Positions 12,858 to 19,795 of a DNA stretch of 20,309 nt are shown piece after piece. Numbering within the stretch: the first letter of the stretch is position 1; each line of letters opens with the position of its first letter. The notes beneath the pieces were generated by a model. That model was not told the origin of the DNA, did not search any database, and was given only the letters and a program-made list of their open reading frames with translations. The position numbers were made by a program, and so were the translations under genes. This stretch comes from a virus, in the IMG/VR virus record IMGVR_UViG_3300034198_026716, positions 1 through 20,309 of that record; one strand, given 5' to 3'.

Positions 12858-13307
12858 ATGAAAAAAATAGTTTTATTTTTATATTTTTTGATTATTTCGT
12901 TAACGGGTTGTAGTTTCGCTTCTTTTATTTATGCTCCAATAGTAACTGGATATATCATGTGGAAAGATGGCGAGGCTCACAAGTATTACAACGAAGAAGT
13001 AAAAAATATGTATCGAGCCACAAAGAATTCACTAAAGGAATTGAATTATCCGATTGTGAAAGATGAAGAAACATCATATGGATATTACATAGTTGCTGGC
13101 GATGGTGATAGATTTAAAATCAGGATTAGAGAAGCCAAGCCACACATCACGGAAGTAAAAATTCGCATCAACTTTATGGGCAACAAGCCTTATGCAGAAC
13201 TTATCTACCAGCAGATTGATGCGAACACAAACACAATTAATTATGACGATGAGGGCAAGCCTGTTCGTCTGAAGAACAGGCTTCGCAAATCAGCAGACCT
13301 TCCTTGA
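12858..13307 (+). CDS. DUF3568-like lipoprotein
   Basis: A 149-residue protein with ATG 12858 after AGGAGGGTGTC. It has a lysine start, a hydrophobic core and the lipobox L-T-G-C18, so it is a type II signal peptide substrate anchored by lipid at Cys18. The mature part follows the DUF3568 pattern I recall from bacterial lipoproteins: a K/E-Y-x-x-x-V...M-Y-R-A-T...L-K-E-L-N-Y segment (about 42-64), then a G-D-R-F-K-I-R-I strand and a T-E-V-K-I-R-I strand ending with an isoleucine-rich helix. It could alter the host envelope, for example in superinfection exclusion, but that is a guess. It overlaps the convergent metallopeptidase gene by 18 bases at the 3' end. Confidence 0.75.
   Translation: MKKIVLFLYFLIISLTGCSFASFIYAPIVTGYIMWKDGEAHKYYNEEVKNMYRATKNSLKELNYPIVKDEETSYGYYIVAGDGDRFKIRIREAKPHITEVKIRINFMGNKPYAELIYQQIDANTNTINYDDEGKPVRLKNRLRKSADLP
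13257..13283. other. Hairpin near the convergent gene ends
   Basis: A perfect 10-base-pair stem (AAGCCTGTTC with GAACAGGCTT) has a 7-base loop. It lies inside the end of the lipoprotein gene and just past the metallopeptidase stop. There is no T run on either side, so it is not a canonical terminator; it may protect the 3' end of the minus-strand message. Confidence 0.4.
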
Positions 13308-14990
13308 AAGGCTGCTTCCGACTGAATATTTTGCAATTCCCCCTGTGTTTACCTTGGTGTAGCAGCCAAGTTTAGGAGGGGCTGGAACAGGAGGAGAAGC
13401 GCAGTCGCAGGGCTTGGGTTCGCATCCTTTTGCGCACTTAATGCAGCCTGAGTTGTTCTTAGGCTTCCAAGGTTTTTGGTACTCAGGCGAACCGGGAATG
13501 CAGTAATTTGGTTTGTTGCAACCACATGCTATTTGTTTGCGAACAAGTTTGTTGTTGATCACTTCAAAAAGAGCCTTGTCGTGATTTCCAACCAAATTTT
13601 TTAAATTCAGTTGATTAAGGCAGTTGAGTGCTGCTTCAACAACTTCAGCATGTGTTGTTTCTTCTACATGCTCAAGCTGTCCCTCGGGAGAAAAGAAATA
13701 GGCTGATTGTGCAGCAATTTCGACTTCAACGCTGAGAAGGGGATTGTTGTTAAGGGCCATGATTCCCGCTTCATCAACAAGCTTGATTGTTTTTGAAGAG
13801 GTGGTTCTGACAACGATCACATCTTCGTCATCGATTTCATATTCGCCTTTAATGTTGTTCAAAACATCTTCGAGAGACATGGTTCTGAGCATGGCTATTG
13901 GAGCAGTAGTAATTTTGCTATCGGCAAAACATTGAGTCATAATTTGTTGATATTTGTTGCCATTTCTTTGATCTGCGAGAAGCATTTCTTGGCAGACAGA
14001 TTTGAAAAATCTTGTTGAAGCTGCTGCTTTTGTGCAAGCTTGCAGGAAGTAGCTTGTGATTGTGTCACGGGCTGCTGTAAGGGCAACTTTAGCAGTTTGT
14101 CCTGTGGTGATGTTTTTGTTCATTATGCGTAGAAGCAGATCGTAAAACATGCTGCTGAAAACACGGCTAAAGTTGTGTGATTCGTTGATGAGAATATTGT
14201 CAGGTCCATATGTAGGAAGGGTTTCTGGCTTTACATATTTAAACTTGATGGAAAGATCACGAAGACAGTTGCTGAGTTCGCCATCTGCGCCATTGGTGAG
14301 GTTGTAGAGCCCTACACCCATGTCTATGGCCAATTTACTGATCACATTCGATTTAGTGAGATCAGAACCTGTGTCGGCAAGTGCCTTGTCGATGAGTTGT
14401 GGAAATTGCAAGCTGCTAATAAGTGCTGTGATGTCACCAAAAGCCTCATGAAAAGCCCAGACTTCTGGTGCTGCGAGGCTCCACAGGTCTGGTCTTATAA
14501 TATCGAGAAAAGCGTGGCCAAATTCGTGGGCGACAACGCTTCTGGAATCACATGCGAAAATATTTTTATTTCTAACCGTGTCTTTGAAATAAAAGAATTT
14601 GAGTGAGCTTCTGTCGTAGTATGCGTTAATGTCTTGTCCTGCTCTGGGATAGAGATTTAATGCAGAAGTTGAAGCCCATTTATTGATTGTTTTTGGGCTT
14701 TTGGACTTCATGTAGGAAAGTGCATTGTTGACAATTTGACGAAGTGCCAAAGCCTGCTGGGGTATGCTGCCCAAGGTTTGCCCACCTGTGGTTTCGCCAA
14801 TGGCACGCATAGGGAGAATGTTTGCAGTAATCGGTTCGTTGATTACATATAGAGGTTCTGATGCATCAATAAGGTATGTTTTATTTGTTGTTGCAACGGG
14901 TTTTGGAGACGCTTTGGGCGTAGTGATTGCCAATCCTTGCACTACTTGGTCTTTTTTGCTTATCAGCCAATTGATCAATCCTTTTATCAT
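13290..14990 (-). CDS. Thermolysin-like (M4/M36-type) zinc metallopeptidase with Cys-rich tail
   Basis: A 566-residue protein with ATG 14990 after AAAGGAG. The catalytic helix is H155-E-F-G-H159, and H181-E182-A-F-G-D lies 23 residues after it, giving the third zinc ligand. This HExxH plus E-A-x-x-D layout is the gluzincin arrangement of thermolysin (N-E-x-x-S-D) and of fungalysins. The preceding Y-Y-D-R-S-S-L-K-F-F-Y-F strand fits the substrate-side edge strand. No signal peptide is evident: the N-terminus (MIKGLINWLISKKDQV) is amphipathic. The last 90 residues carry many Cys (C-G-C, C-I-K-C, C-D-C) with Pro-rich linkers, a possible metal-binding or disulfide-linked adhesion tail. Substrate unknown; a virion-associated or lysis-released protease is possible. 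It is convergent with the lipoprotein gene. Confidence 0.8.
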   Translation of the reverse strand: MIKGLINWLISKKDQVVQGLAITTPKASPKPVATTNKTYLIDASEPLYVINEPITANILPMRAIGETTGGQTLGSIPQQALALRQIVNNALSYMKSKSPKTINKWASTSALNLYPRAGQDINAYYDRSSLKFFYFKDTVRNKNIFACDSRSVVAHEFGHAFLDIIRPDLWSLAAPEVWAFHEAFGDITALISSLQFPQLIDKALADTGSDLTKSNVISKLAIDMGVGLYNLTNGADGELSNCLRDLSIKFKYVKPETLPTYGPDNILINESHNFSRVFSSMFYDLLLRIMNKNITTGQTAKVALTAARDTITSYFLQACTKAAASTRFFKSVCQEMLLADQRNGNKYQQIMTQCFADSKITTAPIAMLRTMSLEDVLNNIKGEYEIDDEDVIVVRTTSSKTIKLVDEAGIMALNNNPLLSVEVEIAAQSAYFFSPEGQLEHVEETTHAEVVEAALNCLNQLNLKNLVGNHDKALFEVINNKLVRKQIACGCNKPNYCIPGSPEYQKPWKPKNNSGCIKCAKGCEPKPCDCASPPVPAPPKLGCYTKVNTGGIAKYSVGSSLSRKVC

Positions 14991-15020
14991 ATTGCTCCTT
15001 TATAAAGTGAAAGACACATA

Positions 15021-15030
15021 TGTATATAGT
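15021..15030. promoter_or_regulatory. Divergent TATA-like promoter region
   Basis: The plus strand has TATATAGT at 15023-15030, starting 24 bases before the ATG at 15047. The minus strand of the same site reads TATATACA, starting 38 bases before the ATG at 14990. A single palindromic core may serve both genes. Confidence 0.4.
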
Positions 15031-15046
15031 GGTCAGAGGTTGAATC

Positions 15047-15568
15047 ATGAATCGTGAAGACAGGCTAAGAGAGGCAAGGACTACCGAAGCCATGAAGAAG
15101 GGCTATACGGGCATGGAGGGCAAGTTTTCAGTCATAGCACGAAGATTGGGAGAACCTGTGTTGCAGCAAGGCAGTAGTTGTTATGAACAAACTTTTTTAG
15201 AAGACCCGTTTGCTGCCGAATTTATGGATGAAAGTTTGCCGACTTTAGAGGAGGACGACAACAGTTATGAGATAGGTTTGCATTTTGACGGTTTATCTCG
15301 TGGAGCGAATCTTTCCATATTTGTTCATCATTACAACAAAGAAATCGTAGTAGAATTTGAAGGGAGAAAAGTATATCGAGAAATCGCTGGAGAACTGGAA
15401 AGATTTGCTCCGGGGGTCTGGGAAGAAAGGACAGAATCATTTTACAAGTCGGCCAAGTTGATTGAGAGGCGACAGAAACCACTTGAACGCAAGAAAATGA
15501 TTGAAGAAGCAGACAAGAAAAGAAAGGAAATTTTTGATGACTTCAAATCTAAATGGGGACTTGCTTAA
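15047..15568 (+). CDS. Hypothetical protein, first of a four-gene plus-strand run
   Basis: A 173-residue protein with ATG 15047 after AGAGGTTGAATC. The N-terminus is charged (MNREDRLREARTTEAMKKG). The middle has alternating beta-like segments (Y-E-I-G-L-H-F-D-G, then LSIFVHHYNKEIVVEFEGRK). The C-terminal 45 residues form a highly charged helix rich in Lys and Glu. No signal peptide, membrane segment or known motif is seen and the family is not recognised. The next gene starts 29 bases later on the same strand, so the run at 15047-16756 is probably one transcript. Confidence 0.75.
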   Translation: MNREDRLREARTTEAMKKGYTGMEGKFSVIARRLGEPVLQQGSSCYEQTFLEDPFAAEFMDESLPTLEEDDNSYEIGLHFDGLSRGANLSIFVHHYNKEIVVEFEGRKVYREIAGELERFAPGVWEERTESFYKSAKLIERRQKPLERKKMIEEADKKRKEIFDDFKSKWGLA

Positions 15569-15597
15569 AATGTAGGAAACCATCAAAGGAGTGTGAT

Positions 15598-15975
15598 ATG
15601 GGCGACGAGATTCGAGACCTCTTATTAAGCGGTTTCATGATTTATCCTTCTGCTGGAAAGTTTATAGTAAAAAAGGAGTCAGTTCCATCGAGTCAGTATC
15701 AAATAGAACCTCATGAGTGTGATTCATATGCGGAGGCCATAGAGTTGGCTTCGCAACTATTGAAGACTCCCAGAGAAGCAACTTGGGCTGTGACTGTGCG
15801 TTACAACCGTGGCCTTGGTGTCGAATATAAGAATTTAAGTGATGTAATTGCTTCATCAAAAGAAATTGCTTTGCAAAATGCTGAAATTTTAGCGGAAAAT
15901 CATTTTAAGAAGCAAAAAGTCATGATTTCCGGTGTGAAAGTACAACCCAAAATTGACGACAAGTGGGATAAATAA
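15598..15975 (+). CDS. Hypothetical protein, second of the plus-strand run
   Basis: A 125-residue protein. ATG 15598 is preferred because of the AAAGGAG upstream; the in-frame ATG at 15553 would overlap the previous gene and lacks a site. It begins MGDEIRDLLLSGFMIYP. The middle has two amphipathic helices (SYAEAIELASQLL and the SSKEIALQNAEILAENHF region) and a beta-like T-W-A-V-T-V-R-Y strand. No known family recognised. Cytoplasmic by appearance. The promoter-like box for the next gene overlaps its final codons. Confidence 0.72.
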   Translation: MGDEIRDLLLSGFMIYPSAGKFIVKKESVPSSQYQIEPHECDSYAEAIELASQLLKTPREATWAVTVRYNRGLGVEYKNLSDVIASSKEIALQNAEILAENHFKKQKVMISGVKVQPKIDDKWDK

Positions 15976-15983
15976 GTATAGCA
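15969..15983 (+). promoter_or_regulatory. Promoter-like TAAATAAGTATAGCA element
   Basis: It resembles the TATATAAGTATGCA elements at 1257 and 5186, including the GTAT and GCA positions, and starts 41 bases before the ATG at 16010. It overlaps the stop codon of the preceding gene, so it would be an internal promoter of the run. Confidence 0.45.
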
Positions 15984-16009
15984 CATCCTACGAGTCGAAG
16001 GGAGTAAAA

Positions 16010-16528
16010 ATGGATGACAATATGAAGGTGGAAAAGTGGACTTTGGAAGACGGCAGGAGGGCCGAGCGCAGAGTCGTTGAGGTCAAAAATGCTGATGGGC
16101 AAGGAGAAAAAATTGTTGAGTTGCATGTTGAGGACGAGCGTCCTTTGAAATTACAACAACGCATCATCGAGCGTACCAAGCCGATGTTGTATGAGCGCAA
16201 GATCGAGGTCGTTGACCCTGTGAGCGGCAATGTCGTGGAGGAAAAGATTGAAGCACTTGTTGGAGCCAAGGGCGGGGAGAGCAGCTTTGTGACCAAAGAA
16301 GAGCTCCTTGCAGTTTTGGGCTCCTTGAAGAACAAGGAGGAAGTCAAAGTTTTGGCAGCAGCTAAAACTGAAGCTAACAAAAAAGTTGTTAAAAGTTTAG
16401 GTTTAGCGGAGGAACTTGAAAAAATGACAAAACCACAAAAGGATGGTATGTCCATGATGGACAAAGTGCTTTTGGTTGTTATTGCTGCTCAAATTATTGG
16501 TTTGGGCTATATTCTCTTTTTCATGTAA
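16010..16528 (+). CDS. Hypothetical protein with C-terminal membrane segment
   Basis: A 172-residue protein. ATG 16010 follows AAGGGAGTAAAA; the longer reading to 15953 overlaps the previous gene. Residues 1-85 are charged with beta-like repeats (R-R-V-V-E-V, K-I-V-E-L-H-V, R-K-I-E-V-V), residues 95-140 are helical, and residues 152-171 form a single hydrophobic segment (KVLLVVIAAQIIGLGYILFF) with only Met after it. This is the shape of a tail-anchored protein with the bulk in the cytoplasm. No family recognised; phage membrane proteins with this layout can act in lysis or exclusion, but nothing here decides it. Confidence 0.75.
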   Translation: MDDNMKVEKWTLEDGRRAERRVVEVKNADGQGEKIVELHVEDERPLKLQQRIIERTKPMLYERKIEVVDPVSGNVVEEKIEALVGAKGGESSFVTKEELLAVLGSLKNKEEVKVLAAAKTEANKKVVKSLGLAEELEKMTKPQKDGMSMMDKVLLVVIAAQIIGLGYILFFM

Positions 16529-16543
16529 TACAAAAGGAGCGCC

Positions 16544-16756
16544 ATGCCCTCCTATGAAGCATGGAAAAAACTGATACCAAATGATTGGGCAAGTTGTGTT
16601 AAAATACACAACTTGCCTTTTTCGTTTAAATCTACAATTGTTGTTCCTGTGTATGATATGGGTTTATCAGCAGAAACTTGGAGTTATTTTGATTTTAAGC
16701 AGGCTAAAGCTCAGGCTCAAGCTCGGTGCACGGGCCTAGCAGATCATTTTCAGTAA
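16544..16756 (+). CDS. Small hypothetical protein containing an intragenic terminator
   Basis: A 70-residue protein with ATG 16544 after AAAAGGAG, 15 bases beyond the previous gene. The sequence (MPSYEAWKKLIPNDWASCVK..., then STIVVPVYDMGLSAETWSYF) is not recognised. Codons 15-27 lie in a perfect terminator hairpin followed by five T residues, so only a fraction of transcripts would encode the whole protein. The last 53 bases overlap the convergent structural gene. Either the gene is real with attenuated expression, or only its start is a chance match and the run ends at the terminator. Confidence 0.55.
   Translation: MPSYEAWKKLIPNDWASCVKIHNLPFSFKSTIVVPVYDMGLSAETWSYFDFKQAKAQAQARCTGLADHFQ
16588..16622 (+). 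terminator. Strong terminator inside the 70-codon reading frame
   Basis: A perfect 12-base-pair stem (GGCAAGTTGTGT at 16588-16599 with ACACAACTTGCC at 16606-16617) has a 6-base loop and is followed by TTTTT. It points along the plus strand and would end the 15047-16528 run. The minus-strand reading has no T run. Confidence 0.82.
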
Positions 16757-17729
16757 GAACATAAGGCTGCGAGAATATTGAATCGGGATTTTTGTTTGAA
16801 TTGGTGTAAGTGTAGCAAATTTTTGTACCCAACATGCCTGTTTTCGCACCTGTCTGATAGATCAATTGGTTTGTGATACGATCAGAGCCGTCAACGGTGT
16901 TGATAGTGCAGAGGAAAGCTCCGCAGCGTCCACCGAGGTGTTCATAATCTTGTTTAACATCTTCGTAGTTCAAACCGGCGTTGGCAAGAACTGTAACTTC
17001 ACTATCTGTGAAAACATCGCCGGTATTTCCAGCGATTGTGACATTGACAGCTACAGTAAAAGTATCATCATCGATTAGCGTTACGGTTTGTAATCCATCC
17101 AATGATGGAGTTGAGTTACTATTGGCAAAGTATACTGCATCTCCATTGGCAAAACCATGCCCCGGACATAATACCACAGTTGGGTCTGCTACACTATTTC
17201 CAACAATATTTTTACCGATTCTGATGAGTTGTCCGTTAGATTCAGGCGTTGCAAATCTGTTGTCGATTGTATCTTTGTCAAAGTAAGAGGGTATATCAGC
17301 ATAGCCAGCATACTTATTGAATCTGAGAACTAATTCCATACTGCTGTTTGAAACATAACTTTTCATCAAAGAAGCTGGTTTTAACTGTCGAATTCCAATT
17401 TGTTTGCCGTTGTAGAGGGATGCCGAAAAGAATTGTTGGAATACAGTATCGCTGTTTAACGCTGCAACCAGATCATCGGCTGTAATAGAAGAAATCATGC
17501 CTAAACTTACGGTAAAGCTAGACCAGTTTTTAAAATCTGGTCCAAAAGCGTAATTGAAGATTAAATCGGTGTCTACGCTCGATAGGTCAAAAGGACCAGA
17601 ATTCCAGCAGATAAAAAACTCACCGTGGTTGCGATTTTGCGGTACTTTGAAGCTGAGAGTGAAAGCTCTGGAATCACCCACGACATAGTTGCCGAGATAT
17701 TCGTTGAAAAGATTTTGATAAAATGCCAT
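16704..17729 (-). CDS. Probable virion structural protein, unknown family
   Basis: A 341-residue protein with ATG 17729 after GGAAGG. It starts MAFYQNLFNEYLGNYVVGDS and is rich in aromatic, Ser, Thr and Asn residues with predicted beta structure. The segment HGFANGDAVYFA (about 190-201), followed by L-D-G-L-Q-T-V-T-L-I-D-D-D-T-F-T-V, is a pattern I associate with phage tail, neck and fibre proteins (H-G-[FL]-x-x-G-D-x-V, then D-D-D-T-F). No signal peptide or enzyme motif is seen. It has the size of a head-completion or tail accessory protein, but no T4 counterpart is recognised. A strong terminator lies upstream and no clear promoter was found. The stop lies inside the convergent 70-codon frame. 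Confidence 0.7.
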   Translation of the reverse strand: MAFYQNLFNEYLGNYVVGDSRAFTLSFKVPQNRNHGEFFICWNSGPFDLSSVDTDLIFNYAFGPDFKNWSSFTVSLGMISSITADDLVAALNSDTVFQQFFSASLYNGKQIGIRQLKPASLMKSYVSNSSMELVLRFNKYAGYADIPSYFDKDTIDNRFATPESNGQLIRIGKNIVGNSVADPTVVLCPGHGFANGDAVYFANSNSTPSLDGLQTVTLIDDDTFTVAVNVTIAGNTGDVFTDSEVTVLANAGLNYEDVKQDYEHLGGRCGAFLCTINTVDGSDRITNQLIYQTGAKTGMLGTKICYTYTNSNKNPDSIFSQPYVLTENDLLGPCTELEPEL

Positions 17730-17752
17730 TTTTTGCCTTCCATTCTTAATGC

Positions 17753-17799
17753 AAAAAGCCTATTCACACATTTTATGTAGCGTGTGAATAGGCTTTTTT
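17753..17799. terminator. Bidirectional terminator with 17-bp stem
   Basis: AAAAAGCCTATTCACAC at 17753-17769 pairs perfectly with GTGTGAATAGGCTTTTT at 17782-17798 around a 12-base loop. T runs are present in both directions. On the minus strand it ends the unit that includes the small basic gene, the ferritin-like gene and the M28 gene; the downstream structural gene then needs its own promoter or read-through. Confidence 0.85.
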
Positions 17800-17814
17800 G
17801 TCAAATTTATTGAC

Positions 17815-18153
17815 TTAGATTCCAGTCTTGGTAAGGTCGTTATATGAGCGCCTCACAAGAGTGCTGCGGTTGGTCTTGCTTCTACGAAGAGGATTGTCGA
17901 GTCTGAGACTATGGGTTCGGGCAATCTTCTTACGGCAGTAAGTCTTTAGAGGAGCGGTGTTTTCGGTACGGACGGCGTTGCCCTCACGCAACTCATAACC
18001 CGTGAATGATTCATCGGTTTGAGCCGTGATGAGCACAGTTCTACGCACAGGATGAGTATGGGTGCCCTTGTACCAGAAACGGGCAACGGGCAAATTAGAA
18101 ACGAGCTTAGGTGTAAAGTACAAGGGGAGTGAGGTGGTGGACTTACGGTTCAT
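17815..18153 (-). CDS. Small basic protein, unknown function
   Basis: A 112-residue protein. ATG 18153 follows AAAGGATTGACT; a TTG two codons upstream is less likely. It is rich in Arg and Lys, with a beta-like core: ARFWYKGTHTHPVRRTVLI, then FTGYELREGNAVR and PLKTYCRKKIA. A conserved-looking G-Y-E-L-R-E-G turn is followed by a basic C-terminus (LRRSKTNRSTLVRR). The core has the feel of a small barrel fold, and the charge suggests nucleic-acid contact, but no family is recognised. A TAAAATAAC box (18187-18195, minus strand) starts 42 bases upstream, and the gene ends at the 17-bp terminator. Confidence 0.72.
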   Translation of the reverse strand: MNRKSTTSLPLYFTPKLVSNLPVARFWYKGTHTHPVRRTVLITAQTDESFTGYELREGNAVRTENTAPLKTYCRKKIARTHSLRLDNPLRRSKTNRSTLVRRSYNDLTKTGI

Positions 18154-18214
18154 AGTCAATCCTTTCTTATTAATTTAAAGCAACAAGTTATTTTAAGATC
18201 GTATCTGAATAAGG

Positions 18215-18649
18215 TCAAACGCCACGCAATATTTGCCGGAAGTGATCGACATCTTCCCTGCTGTGTTCAACCTGCTTTTCATAAAATATTTCAATCCAAG
18301 TGCCATCCGTGCCACCCAACTCAACAGCCTGCTCCATTCTTTTGACATAATTGTCAACAACTTCAGATTCCATCTTGAGAGCGTGCTGAATAATATCCTT
18401 GGCAGTAGCAAGGTCGGGAATTTGTTCATCACCCCAACCATTCACGATTGAACCACCTAAACCGACAATCATGTCTGAAAATTCTGTGACATGGCCCATT
18501 TCGTTTGCAGCTTCTTTGAGGAAAAGTTCTTTGTATTCATGGCAATGCAATCCCACAACCTTGCTGGCGTGATATAAGTAAAACCTCATGTGAGACCATT
18601 CACGATGGAGGTCTTCATTAATAAGTTTGAGCATAGTTTCAAGGTTCAT
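18215..18649 (-). CDS. Ferritin-like (bacterioferritin/Dps-type) four-helix protein
   Basis: A 144-residue protein with ATG 18649 after TTTGGAG. Four helices show the ferritin-like pattern. Helix A is NEDLHREWSHMRFYLYHA, with E17 in the metal-ligand position. Helix B is KEAANEMGHVTEF with E50-x-x-H53. Helix C contains M-E94-S-E96. Helix D is YEKQVEHSREDVDHF with H129. The expected E-x-x-H of helix D reads Q126-V-E-H129, so one ferroxidase ligand may be changed or shifted. Such proteins store iron or detoxify peroxide, and 144 residues is slightly short of bacterioferritin (about 158). Its start overlaps the M28 peptidase stop as ATGA, so the two are co-translated. Function is inferred from the fold pattern. 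Confidence 0.8.
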   Translation of the reverse strand: MNLETMLKLINEDLHREWSHMRFYLYHASKVVGLHCHEYKELFLKEAANEMGHVTEFSDMIVGLGGSIVNGWGDEQIPDLATAKDIIQHALKMESEVVDNYVKRMEQAVELGGTDGTWIEIFYEKQVEHSREDVDHFRQILRGV

Positions 18650-19779
18650 GGCTTATCTCCAAATTGCATGTCTTTCTGGCCGTGGTCGTGACTATAGTCC
18701 ATTTCTTTGAATGAACCGTAGTCGAATGCTGGTTTTTTGTCGGCATTGCAAACATTCCAAGCCAACTCAAAACCATATTTTGTAACTTTCTCAAGACCTT
18801 CGTAGTTAATTTTATCTGGTGTATCTTTGGGAGTGTGGTAGTAAGGGTGAAGTCCTGTGTGTAAGAAAGCTACTGGTACTTTTTTATTATAGAAAGGCGC
18901 ATGATCACTTCCACTTGCGCCTCTAAGTGTTACGGTTTTTGCAAACGCATATTTTTTTGACAACTCATTAATTGCTGACCCGATATCCGGTGAACTTTCA
19001 TTTGTTTCAAAAGCAACTGTTTTGCCTTGATTTAAATATCCAATCATATCCATGTTTAGCATGAATACATGCTTAGTGATATCTGGATTCCCTTTGGGGA
19101 AAAGAGGATTGTTGACATAATGATAACTGCCCAACAAGCCCATTTCTTCACCAGAAAAAGCCATAAATATTACAGTTCTCTTGTTTTGTCCTTCAAGATA
19201 TTTGAAGGCACGGGCAATTTCCATGAGTGCTGCTGTTCCGGTTGCGTTGTCGTCGGCACCGGGATGTATTTTACCACCTCCCCAACGGCTCATAGATGGT
19301 CCATAACCGATGTGATCCATGTGAGCACCAATAACCACAACTTCATCTTTTAGATTCTCATCACTTCCTTCGATCCAAGCATATACATTTTGTGAGAACG
19401 CATCCCCAACTTCGTTGTTAGGTCCGGGGTTAGTTCTGCGAATTGAGAATTTGTGATATTCCGTGGGCAGTCCTATTGATTCAAAATTCTTTTTGACATG
19501 TGATGCTGCCAGCTTATTGCCATTCTTACCAGACATTCTGCCTTCAAATTTGTCTGATGCCAGAAGTTCAACATTTTCTTTTAAAGGTTGTCTTTCAATT
19601 TTTTTTACAGCTTCTTCAACGGTGGCAAGTGGTGGCTTTTTCTCCTCTTGAGGCAGTTCTTTTTTGGTTTCTGGCTTTTGAATCTGCTCGACTGGCTCAT
19701 GCGTGTTAATTGGCTTGCTTAGTAAAACAACGAGAAATACTACTGCTAAAACAAGGGCGGTTATCTGTAATCTGCGCAT
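18646..19779 (-). CDS. Membrane-anchored M28 zinc aminopeptidase
   Basis: A 377-residue protein. ATG 19779 follows ACGGAAGC; the longer reading to 19848 would run through the terminase start and lacks a site. Residues 4-20 form a hydrophobic anchor after a double Arg, followed by a charged Pro/Glu/Lys spacer to about residue 52. The M28 metal site is complete: H153-M-D155, D176 in GADDN, the E211-E212 pair in FSGEEMG, D244 in NMDMIGY and H315 in YYHTPKD. It should remove N-terminal residues from peptides outside the inner membrane. A TATATAAA box (19811-19818, minus strand) starts 39 bases upstream. It is translationally coupled to the ferritin-like gene and divergent from the terminase gene. 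Confidence 0.9.
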   Translation of the reverse strand: MRRLQITALVLAVVFLVVLLSKPINTHEPVEQIQKPETKKELPQEEKKPPLATVEEAVKKIERQPLKENVELLASDKFEGRMSGKNGNKLAASHVKKNFESIGLPTEYHKFSIRRTNPGPNNEVGDAFSQNVYAWIEGSDENLKDEVVVIGAHMDHIGYGPSMSRWGGGKIHPGADDNATGTAALMEIARAFKYLEGQNKRTVIFMAFSGEEMGLLGSYHYVNNPLFPKGNPDITKHVFMLNMDMIGYLNQGKTVAFETNESSPDIGSAINELSKKYAFAKTVTLRGASGSDHAPFYNKKVPVAFLHTGLHPYYHTPKDTPDKINYEGLEKVTKYGFELAWNVCNADKKPAFDYGSFKEMDYSHDHGQKDMQFGDKP

Positions 19780-19795
19780 ATTGCTTCCGTTTTGA

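Noticed and set aside
12806-12859. ATG at 12859 as start of the acidic protein
   Set aside because: There is no ribosome site and it would overlap the divergent lipoprotein start, whereas GTG 12805 has AAAAGGAG 7 bases upstream.
13257-13283. Terminator for the metallopeptidase gene
   Set aside because: The stem is perfect but has no T run on either strand; kept only as an unclassified hairpin.
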